Assembly: GCA_041605955.1 (NCBI GenBank)
Contig: JBFIXI010000020.1
Span: 1 to 55,775, forward strand
Length of the DNA stretch: 55,775 nt
Reading direction: 5' to 3'
Origin: JAHEJX01 sp041605955
Lineage (GTDB): Bacteria; Actinomycetota; Acidimicrobiia; Spongiisociales; UBA5794
A program made the position numbers and the translations under genes. Shown here in pieces: positions 34,411 to 42,692 of this stretch (positions are counted from its first letter, which is position 1; every line of letters starts with the position of its first letter). The notes below the pieces were generated by a model, which was given only the letters and a program-made list of their open reading frames with translations, made no database searches and was not told where the DNA came from.

Positions 34411-35292
34411 TCAGCCGCCGGCGGCCATCTCGAGCTCGTCGACTCCGCAATCAGCTTCGGCATCGGCGAGCGACTGACCTCCGAACGCCACCCGCTCGTA
34501 GATGACGACCGCGGCCAATTCCTCGGGCGTCAGCGCGTCTTCGAATCCCGGCATGTTGGCCCCAGAGGCGCCGACTGCGGTCCCGGTGGCCCCGTAGGTC
34601 GGCTCCGGCCAGTTGTCGCTCCCCAGCGCTATCCAGAGGATGTGATCGGCGCAGGTCTCGGCGGGAAACGTCACCAGCACGGCACCGCCCGCCATAGCCG
34701 GGCCGGTCCCGCCGCCACCGTCCTCGGCGTGACAGCCGGCGCAACGCCCAGACCCGGTGTAGACCTCCTGGCCGATGGTGAAGAAGCTGACTGCATCGAC
34801 ACCGTATTCGGTGCCATCACAATTCTCGGCGAGGCCGGTCTCGGCGTCGATGGCGAGCTGCCCGGAGGTACCGCAGCTGGGCCCGTTGGGGGCGATGAGC
34901 ACGTACGCCAGAGCGAGAATGGGCACCGCCAGCAGCGCGCCGGACAGCCAGCTGGGGAAGCCTGCCAGCACACCAACCTTATCGACTTCGTCAGGGGATT
35001 CGGCCTCATCCTCTTCGGGGACCGGTGCCGTAGCTTCCAACACCTCGACGACCAGCTCAGGCGGCGCCGCGCTCGCCGGCACCGCCGCTTCCGCGACGGG
35101 GGCGGCGGGAGCCGGTTCGGCCGGCGTCGGGGTCGCGGCAGCGGCGGCCGGGGCTTCGCCGGCACCGGCCCAGGCCCGGACTACGCTCTCCGTGCTTGCC
35201 CCTGAGGCGCCGGCGCGGGCGGCCGCAGCCCGCTCCAGCAGCTCCGCGGGAACACCAAGTTGCGCTTCGAGCTCTTCGAGAAACTGATCCAC
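34411..35292 (-). CDS. Membrane-anchored cytochrome c with an N-terminal helical motif
   Basis: A 293-residue protein. Residues 12-41 form a short helical motif (LGVPAELLERAAAARAGASG). An Ala/Pro/Glu-rich linker (about 45-105), one membrane helix (about 113-134) and a periplasmic cytochrome c domain follow, with CAGCH at 184-188 and Met247 as likely ligand. Cys214 and Cys282 match an extra pair in the downstream paralogue. The same N-terminal motif occurs twice in the subunit IV gene of the divergent operon. It follows the CcoN-CcoO fusion by 2 nt and probably takes electrons to or from it. Confidence 0.85.
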   Translation of the reverse strand: MDQFLEELEAQLGVPAELLERAAAARAGASGASTESVVRAWAGAGEAPAAAAATPTPAEPAPAAPVAEAAVPASAAPPELVVEVLEATAPVPEEDEAESPDEVDKVGVLAGFPSWLSGALLAVPILALAYVLIAPNGPSCGTSGQLAIDAETGLAENCDGTEYGVDAVSFFTIGQEVYTGSGRCAGCHAEDGGGGTGPAMAGGAVLVTFPAETCADHILWIALGSDNWPEPTYGATGTAVGASGANMPGFEDALTPEELAAVVIYERVAFGGQSLADAEADCGVDELEMAAGG

Positions 35293-35294
35293 GT

Positions 35295-37226
35295 CTACTC
35301 CTCTGGCGGCGCCAGGTACTGAGCCAGCGCCGCGAGATCATCAAGTGTCAGGTAGTCGTAACTCGGCATGATCGACCACGATCGGGAAGCTTGCGGGGAT
35401 CGCAGATGCTCCGCTACCGCCTCGGCGTCCGCCCGGTCTCCGAGGTGCATCAGGTCGGGTCCATACCGCTGCACACCTATGAGCGCAGGGGTCTCGTTGG
35501 CGTAGTCGCCGAGCACGCTGACCGGCCCCAAGCCGACATCCGGCACGATGGGCCGCACCTGCTGGGTATGGCAGTAGGCGCACCCCTCCTGAATGTAGAT
35601 GGCCCGCCCAGTCGCCCGCGACGAGCCCGATTCGTAGGTGCGGTCGCGATCTGCCAGCAACGTCGGGTCTTCCCGCTCCAGGGCCGGCAATACCAACACC
35701 ATCAGGGCGGCGAGGGCAAAGAAGCCGTAGCCGTAGCGGCGGACCTTCTTCAGCGGCACATCCCTGTCGAGCACCAGGTCCGCCTCGGCCTCCGCAGGAG
35801 GCATCGGGGTTGCCAGCAGCGACTCATCTCCGCCTCCCATCGCCGCCCGCACAATCAGGGCGGCCCCGACTGCGAATATCGCCAGCCCAACCAGCTGAGC
35901 GACGTAGTTGCCGGCCAGGGGAGCCAATGTCGAGATCCAGCCGTCGCCGGTGTTGCTGAACGCCTGGCTGTTCGCACTGCCCGCCCAGGTGAATCCGGTT
36001 TGTACTCCTGCGACGGCCATTGCCCCAACCGTCAGACCCAGCCCGACCAGGGCCTCCCGGTAGCCGAGCATGCTCGGCGATGGATCCCGGCCGAACACGT
36101 CGGGTGCCGCTACGCGCAGAAACGCAAACAGAACGAACGTGAAGGGCCCGAGCAGCACCAATGTCTCGATTGCCGCCACCCAATCCGTGAATCCGATCAC
36201 CGCGGACGACGCCCTCAATGCCTGGACGAGATTGAACAGGGCGAACACAGCCAGCATGACGAGGCCGGCCATCACTAGTCGCAACGAAGTGCGATCCCGC
36301 ACGTTGCTCCATGCTCCACGCATGGCGTGAGTCAGGTCCGTGGCGATCACCACAATCGGCAAGAACAGCACGATCGAGAAGATCACTCCGATCGTCTCCA
36401 GCCAATCCCCGGCAGCGCCGAAGGTGAGCTCGGCGGGTGCGGTCATCGCCCACACGAAACCGAGCGACCAGATGCCCAGGACGGACAGCTTGGTGGCCCG
36501 CAGCGGAGGCCGGCCGCCCAGCTTGGGAACCACGTGGTAGACGACGGCGACCGTGGCCGAGGCGATCCAGAGGCCGATCAGGCTCGATCGATAGAACGAG
36601 GATTGCAGCTGTCCGGTGAAACCCTGCAAGCCCGGGAAATTGCCCACCACGTGAGTCATCACCAGCCATATGACGGCTGCAACGGAATACCAGATCTCCG
36701 GCGACGGATCGGTCGCCCGGCGCGCCACGAGAGTGATCGAGCGGCCGACTACCACGAGGCCCACCAGTGTCACCAGGTCGATGGCCAACGGAGGCTCCAA
36801 GTAGCGGCGTCCCTCGGAGAACCCCATGAGCACGGCGATAGCGCCTCCGAGAACAGCCACCACGAGCACCGCCAAGGCCGCTTGCAGGACAACGAGATCG
36901 GCCAGATCAGCCTTGGCGACTCGGGGAACGATGTAGAGAAGGGCCCCCAACAGCGCCAGCGTCAGCCACCCGTACAACAGCAGCGTTGTCGCCGCTGGAA
37001 GCACCCGGCCGTATGACAGGAAAGCGGAGCCACCGAGAAACTCGGGCACTACCCGCTTGATCGCCAGAATCATGAGCAGCGCTACGCCGATGCCGAGGAA
37101 GCCAACGGCCGCTTTCAGGAATCGAGCCGCCAGCGCAGTGGAATTCGGCGTCTCCACTGTGAGCTCGGCTACGGATGCGGCCGTATCGATCGCCTCTTCG
37201 GTTCGAGCCTCGGTATCCGAGGTCAC
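35295..37226 (-). CDS. CcoN-CcoO fusion lacking all heme/copper ligands in the CcoN half
   Basis: A 643-residue fusion. Residues about 30-480 align with cbb3 oxidase subunit I by landmarks: SYGRVLP, YHVVPKLGGRP, GDWLETIG, RGAW, GFTDW, FGR. Every cofactor ligand is replaced: low-spin heme His by Ala79, CuB His by Ser214, Ala265 and Glu266, b3 heme His by Ile353, second low-spin His by Thr355; the cross-linked Tyr is Trp259. The C-terminal part is CcoO-like, with a membrane anchor (about 535), CAYCH (549-553) and Met620 in SIMPSYDYL, so it should bind heme c. The GTG at 37226 has a gggaggg site with 8-nt spacing. It cannot reduce oxygen; a scaffold, docking or electron-wire role is inferred. 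Confidence 0.85.
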   Translation of the reverse strand: MTSDTEARTEEAIDTAASVAELTVETPNSTALAARFLKAAVGFLGIGVALLMILAIKRVVPEFLGGSAFLSYGRVLPAATTLLLYGWLTLALLGALLYIVPRVAKADLADLVVLQAALAVLVVAVLGGAIAVLMGFSEGRRYLEPPLAIDLVTLVGLVVVGRSITLVARRATDPSPEIWYSVAAVIWLVMTHVVGNFPGLQGFTGQLQSSFYRSSLIGLWIASATVAVVYHVVPKLGGRPPLRATKLSVLGIWSLGFVWAMTAPAELTFGAAGDWLETIGVIFSIVLFLPIVVIATDLTHAMRGAWSNVRDRTSLRLVMAGLVMLAVFALFNLVQALRASSAVIGFTDWVAAIETLVLLGPFTFVLFAFLRVAAPDVFGRDPSPSMLGYREALVGLGLTVGAMAVAGVQTGFTWAGSANSQAFSNTGDGWISTLAPLAGNYVAQLVGLAIFAVGAALIVRAAMGGGDESLLATPMPPAEAEADLVLDRDVPLKKVRRYGYGFFALAALMVLVLPALEREDPTLLADRDRTYESGSSRATGRAIYIQEGCAYCHTQQVRPIVPDVGLGPVSVLGDYANETPALIGVQRYGPDLMHLGDRADAEAVAEHLRSPQASRSWSIMPSYDYLTLDDLAALAQYLAPPEE

Positions 37227-37343
37227 TGCCGGAACCCTCCCGTCGCAGCGTTCATCGGTGCCGCTTACGGGCGGCAGCGGCAAGCCTAGCTGCCACACTG
37301 CAGCCCCGAAATCCAATGCCCGACTCCGACCTAGTGGGGAGAA

Positions 37344-37372
37344 TTTCTGTCGCGGCGCCCTGTGCGTAGAAT
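37344..37372 (+). promoter_or_regulatory. Possible promoter of the rightward Rieske/b operon
   Basis: TTTCTG (37344-37349), 17 nt, TAGAAT (37367-37372), about 40 nt before the ATG at 37414. It lies in the 187-nt divergent gap with the CcoN-CcoO gene, which also holds a dyad GGCAGC/GCTGCC (37273-37294) of unknown use. Confidence 0.3.
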
Positions 37373-37413
37373 GCAAATCCAAGCTGGCGATCCGGACGGG
37401 ACTCGACGAGTAG

Positions 37414-38046
37414 ATGACACAAACCGCAGCACATCGGCGCTACCTGCGGCTCGGCATCGTTTTGATGGTTGCCGGCGCCGGCCTCGCCTTGGTGGGCGCA
37501 TTCGCGGTTCACCTGATCGGGCTGCCCGAAGTGAACGCCTTCGGCGTCGAGCTGTACCCGGCAGTCCCCCGCGGGTGGCTACCGAATCTGATCGCCCAGT
37601 CGGCCTCCCTCACCGGGGTGATGATCCTCATGGCGGGGATGGCTCTGGCATTCGTCTACAAACGGGAGTTGACCTGGGCTCGTGCCACCATCGGCGCCTT
37701 TCTCTTCACTGGACTGATGATGATCCTGTTCGGCGTCATCCCGAACGAGTTTCTCACTCTGACCCAGTCGACGCTCGACTGGAGTGGGCTCAAGCTGTGG
37801 GTGCCGTCGTGTGCGATCGAGAACAGCTTCCCTTGTCTCCCCGCATTCCTCACTCTCGGCAATGAAGTCAGCATCTCAGCTGCCGCCATCAAGGACATGA
37901 TCGGCCAGGGCTACATCCTGACGGTGACCGTGGCGATCGTGGTCGTGATGTGGAAGTGGCAAGAACGGAGCAAGCGGCTCGCCGAGGAAGGCCCGCCGCC
38001 GGAGATCTCTCGCTACGGCCGACCCTTGACCAAGGTGGAGCGCTGA
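37414..38046 (+). CDS. Four-helix membrane protein of unknown function, first gene of the Rieske/b operon
   Basis: A 210-residue protein I do not recognise. Hydrophobic helices lie at about 13-37, 58-81, 90-112 and 166-182. The loop between helices 3 and 4 has a Cys pair (VPSCAIENSFPCLPAF) that could form a disulfide outside the membrane. The C-terminal tail is charged and cytoplasmic. The ATG at 37414 has no clear ribosome site. It ends in TGATG overlap with the ferredoxin gene, so the two are coupled. Context suggests an extra membrane subunit of the electron-transfer complex. Confidence 0.72.
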   Translation: MTQTAAHRRYLRLGIVLMVAGAGLALVGAFAVHLIGLPEVNAFGVELYPAVPRGWLPNLIAQSASLTGVMILMAGMALAFVYKRELTWARATIGAFLFTGLMMILFGVIPNEFLTLTQSTLDWSGLKLWVPSCAIENSFPCLPAFLTLGNEVSISAAAIKDMIGQGYILTVTVAIVVVMWKWQERSKRLAEEGPPPEISRYGRPLTKVER

Positions 38047-38492
38047 TGGCCGAGAAGGACGTTTGGTTCGAGACGCCACCGATGCGCGACGACTACCAGC
38101 TGGCGGCCGTCGACGGCGCCTACCTGACCGCGGCGGTGAAGCCGAAGCAGTTCCTCCATATCGATCAGAGTGAATGCATTCTCTGCGAGGGCTGCGTGGA
38201 CATATGTCCTTGGAAGTGCATCCATTACCTCTCCATCGACGCAATCGCCGAAGGCGTCAACGTCTCCAACCCAGGAGAGAAGGCAGAGAACCAGGGCTTC
38301 TTCGTCGTCGACGAGGACGAGTGCACGCGATGCGCCCTCTGCGTCGATCGCTGCCCGACCAACGTCATCACGCTCGGCAAGTTCGCCGGATCGCTGGCCG
38401 AACAGGCCGAAGAGCTCGCCGAGGCCCCATGGGAGTTGGACACGGGTCAACGGGATTTCAAGAATGGCTACCTCTACGGCGCACGCTGGTAG
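38046..38492 (+). CDS. 2x[4Fe-4S] ferredoxin
   Basis: A 148-residue protein with two complete cluster motifs, Cys44-Cys47-Cys50-Cys54 (CILCEGCVDICP) and Cys93-Cys96-Cys99-Cys103 (CTRCALCVDRCP), joined by a long insertion. The C-terminal 40 residues (GYLYGARW at the end) are extra to a simple ferredoxin. No signal peptide is present, so it is cytoplasmic. It is embedded in a Rieske/cytochrome b operon and is coupled to the preceding gene by TGATG, which suggests it docks on the cytoplasmic face of that complex and gives or takes electrons there. Confidence 0.88.
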   Translation: MAEKDVWFETPPMRDDYQLAAVDGAYLTAAVKPKQFLHIDQSECILCEGCVDICPWKCIHYLSIDAIAEGVNVSNPGEKAENQGFFVVDEDECTRCALCVDRCPTNVITLGKFAGSLAEQAEELAEAPWELDTGQRDFKNGYLYGARW

Positions 38493-38525
38493 AGGTGAGT
38501 CGGGAAGACTAGGGAGTAGCAGAAG

Positions 38526-39296
38526 TTGGCCAACGGGAAGCCAGGACTACTGGACAGGGTCAAGGAAGCCGGGTCCCACATCAGGGATTCCCAGGTGTGG
38601 TCGAGCATCTTCCGCCCCGGGTCGCCTTTCCGGGCCGGGTATAGCGACAGCCCGCGCAACCGCTCCTACGTGATCATGAACAACGTGCTGTACCACCTCC
38701 ACCCGGTGAAGGTGAAACGTCACGGTGTGCGCCTCTCCTACACCTTGTGCCTGGGCGGGCTCAGCTTCTTCTTGTTCATTTTGCTGACCATCACCGGCAT
38801 CTTTCTGATGTTCTACTACCGGCCCACCTCCCCGGCGGCGTTCGAGGACATCCAGGCTCTCTCGACCAACATCGCATTTGGTCAGCTGGTGCGCAACATG
38901 CACCGGTGGGGAGCCCACGCCATGGTGCTCACTGTGTTCCTCCACATGGCGCGCGTCTTCTATCACGGTGCCTACAAGCCGCCCCGCGAATTCAACTGGG
39001 TAGTCGGGGTCGTGCTCCTGCTGCTCACCCTGCTGCTGTCGTTCACCGGCTACCTCCTCCCATGGGATCAATTGGCGCTTTGGGCCGTGACCGTCGGCTC
39101 CAACATGGGGAGATATGCGCCGGTGATCGGCGACCAGGTCTCGTTCGCTTTGGTCGGGGGAGTGCAGATCACCCCCGACACCCTCTTACGCTGGTACGTG
39201 CTCCATGTGCTGTTCCTCCCGTTCATCATCGTCATCTTCATGGCGGTGCATTTCTGGCGGGTACGCAAGGATGGCGGCATATCGGGGCCCCTGTAA
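38526..39296 (+). CDS. Cytochrome b, N-terminal (b6-type) subunit
   Basis: A 256-residue split cytochrome b with four helices. Heme ligands are His126/His140 and His227/His242; the second pair is separated by 14 residues, as in cytochrome b6 rather than mitochondrial b. GYLLPWDQLALWAVTV is the conserved quinol-site region. A long N-terminal arm (about 65 residues) precedes helix A. Start is TTG at 38526 with a gggag site. The partner subunit IV and the Rieske protein follow in order. Confidence 0.92.
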   Translation: MANGKPGLLDRVKEAGSHIRDSQVWSSIFRPGSPFRAGYSDSPRNRSYVIMNNVLYHLHPVKVKRHGVRLSYTLCLGGLSFFLFILLTITGIFLMFYYRPTSPAAFEDIQALSTNIAFGQLVRNMHRWGAHAMVLTVFLHMARVFYHGAYKPPREFNWVVGVVLLLLTLLLSFTGYLLPWDQLALWAVTVGSNMGRYAPVIGDQVSFALVGGVQITPDTLLRWYVLHVLFLPFIIVIFMAVHFWRVRKDGGISGPL

Positions 39297-39326
39297 GGTT
39301 GAGATATATGGTGCAAGGACTGAGTG

Positions 39327-40247
39327 ATGGCTGAGATCCCAGAGCACATCCTCCGGCGGTCCGCAGAGGCGCGAGCCAACGCTGAAGGCCGCTCGGTCGA
39401 GGACGTTCTCGCCGAGATGAAAGGCGAGCCGGCCCCATCTCCGACTCCTGCCGCAGCCGCCGAGCCCGCCCCAGCCCCGGCAGCCGCTCCCGAAGCGGCT
39501 CCACCGGCGGCGGCCGCGGCTTCCCCGGTCGGCACACCCAACGGCGGCCGCGACCTCGCTGCCGAAGCGGCCCAGTACGGGGTCCCGGAAGTCCTGCTGC
39601 GACGGGGCGCGCTGGCTCGGGCCAAAGCGCAGGGCGTCGCCGCTCCGGTCTTTGCGGGTGAGGGCGCCCCCACCGCGGTGGCAGCGGCCGCCGGGGGTGG
39701 TGGGGCCGCTCCGGCTGCCGCGCCGGCGGCGCCACCCGCGATCCCGGAAGGGGTTCGTACCCAACGTTTGCTCACCGTGGTCAAGGCCGGGGCGATTCAG
39801 AAGGTCAAGAAGGAGCCGCAAGACAAGGTCAGCACGTGGCCCCATCTCGTCGCCGTCGAATTCGTCGCCCTGATGGTCTGCACCGCGGCCCTCATCGTGT
39901 TTTCGGCCTTCGTCGACGCGCCGCTGCTGGAGTTCGCCAACTTCAACGAGCAGCCCAACCCCTCGAAAGCGCCGTGGTACTTCCTCGGTTTGCAGGAGCT
40001 GCTGGCGTACTTCGACCCGCAGGTTGCTGGGGTAATCCTGCCCGGGTTTGGCATGCTGGGGCTTGCGGTGGTGCCCTACGTAGACCGCAACCCGGCGGTG
40101 CGACCGTCCGATCGCAAGCTGGCGATAATGATCTTCAGCTTCTTCTTCTTCGCCTCGGCCGTACTTACAATTTACGGGTCGTTCTTCCGTGGACCCGGGT
40201 TCAACTTCACGTTCCCGTGGTCAGAAGGGATCTTCTTCGATTTCTAA
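39327..40247 (+). CDS. Cytochrome b C-terminal subunit (subunit IV-like) with a long N-terminal extension
   Basis: A 306-residue protein. The first about 160 residues are an extension: two copies of a helical motif (about 3-32, IPEHILRRSAEARANAEG; and 84-103, YGVPEVLLRRGALARAKAQG) separated by Ala/Pro-rich linkers. The C-terminal part has three helices and matches subunit IV, with KAPWYFLGLQELLAYFDP at about 214-231 where quinol-site PEWY would lie; this APWYFLGLQELL variant is typical of some bacterial bc complexes. I use ATG 39327 over the GTG at 39324. Its TAA overlaps the Rieske ATG. The extension could dock another subunit. Confidence 0.88.
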   Translation: MAEIPEHILRRSAEARANAEGRSVEDVLAEMKGEPAPSPTPAAAAEPAPAPAAAPEAAPPAAAAASPVGTPNGGRDLAAEAAQYGVPEVLLRRGALARAKAQGVAAPVFAGEGAPTAVAAAAGGGGAAPAAAPAAPPAIPEGVRTQRLLTVVKAGAIQKVKKEPQDKVSTWPHLVAVEFVALMVCTAALIVFSAFVDAPLLEFANFNEQPNPSKAPWYFLGLQELLAYFDPQVAGVILPGFGMLGLAVVPYVDRNPAVRPSDRKLAIMIFSFFFFASAVLTIYGSFFRGPGFNFTFPWSEGIFFDF

Positions 40248-41095
40248 TGAGCGGAACCGTCATATTCACTATCGGCCTCGTCGCCGCCGCCCTCTTGGCG
40301 GTTGCTGGGGTCATCACGGTCGCCGGCCGACGGGGACCCGCTCCTGCGCCGGCAACCGCCCGCTTCGACCGGCGCGCCGCCGATAAAGACGCAGCTCGAC
40401 GCCGGGCGGAAGCGGCTGCCGCGGCCCTAGTGCTCGAGGAAGAGGCCGAGGCGGCCACGCCGCCTTCGCCGCCGGATCTCTCCGATCCGTTGGTGGAGCG
40501 CGAGGAGGTCAGTCCTGGCGAATACTCGGTGACTCGACGCAAGTTCCTCAATCGCTCGCTCGGTGCACTGTTCGGGATCTTCCTCGGCCAGTTCGCCGTA
40601 GCCAGCCTGGCATTTCTGTGGCCGCGCCTCGGCGGCGGGTTCGGAACGCCGATAGCTGTCGGCACGTTCGCCGACCTCAAGGCCCAGATCGAGCAGCCGG
40701 ACGGCACTGCGATACCGCTCTTCGTCGCCGCTGCCCAATCGTGGATCATCCCGTTCGACGAGTCGAAACAAGCGGGCAGCTCCTTCGACGGCTTGCCCGT
40801 AGTTGCCAGCGACGGCAGCGGAACCGGGCTGATGGCGCTGTGGCAGCGTTGCGTCCACCTGGGATGTCGAGTGCCCAGCTGTGTCTCCTCGCAGGGATTC
40901 GAATGCCCGTGCCATGGGTCCAAATACAACCTGCATGGCGAGTACGAGGCCGGGCCCGCCCCGCGCAACATGGATCGGTTCGCCGTCAACATCAACGACA
41001 ACGGCGAGTTGGTGGTCTTGACCGGAGAGGTGTTCGAGACCGCTCGGACCACCAAGAAGACCGCACAGTATCCGCAAGGCCCGTTCTGCGTGTGA
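40247..41095 (+). CDS. Rieske [2Fe-2S] protein
   Basis: A 282-residue Rieske subunit. Cluster ligands: Cys202 and His204 (CVHLGC) and Cys220 and His223 (CPCHGS), with Cys207/Cys222 as the structural disulfide. There is an N-terminal hydrophobic helix (about 4-26), a charged Ala/Glu-rich stretch, then TRRKFLNRSLGALFGIF, a twin-arginine-like signal before a second helix; this two-helix layout is typical of actinobacterial QcrA-like proteins. Its ATG overlaps the previous stop (TAATG). It moves electrons from quinol at the Qo site to cytochrome c. Confidence 0.93.
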   Translation: MSGTVIFTIGLVAAALLAVAGVITVAGRRGPAPAPATARFDRRAADKDAARRRAEAAAAALVLEEEAEAATPPSPPDLSDPLVEREEVSPGEYSVTRRKFLNRSLGALFGIFLGQFAVASLAFLWPRLGGGFGTPIAVGTFADLKAQIEQPDGTAIPLFVAAAQSWIIPFDESKQAGSSFDGLPVVASDGSGTGLMALWQRCVHLGCRVPSCVSSQGFECPCHGSKYNLHGEYEAGPAPRNMDRFAVNINDNGELVVLTGEVFETARTTKKTAQYPQGPFCV

Positions 41096-41096
41096 G

Positions 41097-42692
41097 GTGC
41101 TGGTGCCGCTGATCAACATCGACCTGGGCGGGGCCATTGTCGCCGTCGCCGAGACAGAGCCCGCCGCCCCGTCGAACGTCGGCTTCGGCTCCATCGTCCT
41201 GCTGACTGCAGTTGCCGCCCTGATGGTGTGGATGGCATACCTATGGCTCAACAGCCGTCGGACCAGGCGCCTCGAGGAGACGCCCTCCAACCTCCAACCG
41301 GGGCTCTCCGACGACGAGCTGGAGACAAGCAAGCTGAGCCGCATTCTGTCGACGGCCGTCGTGTCGGCTGCGGTGCTGGCTGCGGTGATGGGCGCCTATT
41401 ACGCCAACGAGTCGAACCGACAGGCCAAGGCGGCCGAGAAGATCCACGAGCGGGATGTGGAAGAGGGCGAGCATTGGTACGACTTCTTCTCGTGCATCGT
41501 CTGCCACGGGCCGGCTGGAGTCGGGGGCGGCGCCGAGCACATCGAAGCACGCAGCAACCTCGCCGTCTCATGGGCCGCTCCCTCACTCAACGACATCTTC
41601 TTCCTCTACTCCGAGGACGAGGTGAGGGAATTCATCGTCTACGGACGCGACGGGACGCCGATGCCCTCGAGCGGTCTCGAGGGTGGTGGCGCCATGACCA
41701 AGCAAGAAATCGACCAGGTGCTTGCGTACCTGCAGAGCATTCAGATCAGCCAAGGTGAGGCGCTCGACGAGGTCAACGGCGCCGTCGAATCAGCTCTCAA
41801 CCGCCTGGAGAACGCGGAGAGGACCATCTCCGCGCAGCTGGCTGCACAACGCGCTGAGCGGGAAGACATCGAGGCGGCGCCCGGCAAGTTCGGAGTCATC
41901 GAAGACTTCCCCGACGAGATCCGTTTCCTCCTCCAAGCGGATGGCACGTGCACCGAGGCCTCAGCCAACCTGGTCGGGAGCACATGCCGCGAGCCCGGCG
42001 TAGACAGCGACCGGGATGGCCTCACCGACCAGGCCGAGTTCGAGCTGAGCGGATACGCCGCCGAAATGCTGCGCGTGCTCACCCAACGTCAATCCGGAAC
42101 GCTCGAGATCGTGCCGGACCCCAAATACCAAGTTCTCTTCAGCCGCAGCGACGCCTTCACCAATGAGGATGCCGAAGGCAACCCGATCCCTGATCTCGAA
42201 CAGGCCGATGCACTGTTGACCGCACTCGACGGCGCCCACCTCTCGTTGGCTGTCACTGCGGAGCGTCAAGAGGTCTTCCTCGCCCAGGCCGACGCCGGGA
42301 TCGCCTTCCTGGAGCAAGCCTTGGCCGATCGGCTGTGGGAGACCGACCTGAACGCCATCGCACAGAGCGCGGGCATCTCGATCACCGAAGCAGAGCGTGG
42401 GCTCGGCCTGTTCAACGCCTACTGCGCCCGGTGCCACACCGCGGGATACCAGGCAGGCGTTGCCTTCCAGCAGGAGCTCGGCTCCGGAGCATGGGGTCCG
42501 TCCCTGCGTGATGGCCGTTCGGTCGTACAGTTCCCCGACCCCGAGGATCAGGTCAGATTCATCATTTCCGGATCGGAGTTCGCGGTGAACTACGGTATCA
42601 ACGGCCTCGGCAGCGGTCGCATGCCCGGGTTTGGCCGCATCCTGAGCCAGGAGGACATCGAGTTGATCGTCAAGTTCGAGAGGGCGCTATGA
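41097..42692 (+). CDS. Membrane-anchored diheme cytochrome c with a large helical insertion
   Basis: A 531-residue cytochrome with two hemes: CIVCH (133-137) and CARCH (443-447). Two membrane helices lie near the N-terminus (about 32-52 and 84-102). Between the heme domains is an insertion of about 230 residues: a predicted coiled coil (about 220-260), an extra Cys pair (285, 297) and DSDRDGLTDQAE (303-314), a calcium-loop-like D-x-D-x-D-G pattern. The start is GTG at 41097; GTG 41103 is also possible. It lies right after the Rieske gene and probably accepts its electrons, like QcrC. Confidence 0.85.
   Translation: MLVPLINIDLGGAIVAVAETEPAAPSNVGFGSIVLLTAVAALMVWMAYLWLNSRRTRRLEETPSNLQPGLSDDELETSKLSRILSTAVVSAAVLAAVMGAYYANESNRQAKAAEKIHERDVEEGEHWYDFFSCIVCHGPAGVGGGAEHIEARSNLAVSWAAPSLNDIFFLYSEDEVREFIVYGRDGTPMPSSGLEGGGAMTKQEIDQVLAYLQSIQISQGEALDEVNGAVESALNRLENAERTISAQLAAQRAEREDIEAAPGKFGVIEDFPDEIRFLLQADGTCTEASANLVGSTCREPGVDSDRDGLTDQAEFELSGYAAEMLRVLTQRQSGTLEIVPDPKYQVLFSRSDAFTNEDAEGNPIPDLEQADALLTALDGAHLSLAVTAERQEVFLAQADAGIAFLEQALADRLWETDLNAIAQSAGISITEAERGLGLFNAYCARCHTAGYQAGVAFQQELGSGAWGPSLRDGRSVVQFPDPEDQVRFIISGSEFAVNYGINGLGSGRMPGFGRILSQEDIELIVKFERAL

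Noticed and set aside
35295..37226. Annotating the CcoN-CcoO fusion as a working cbb3 cytochrome oxidase
   Set aside because: All six heme/copper histidines and the active-site Tyr are missing, so oxygen reduction is not possible by this subunit.
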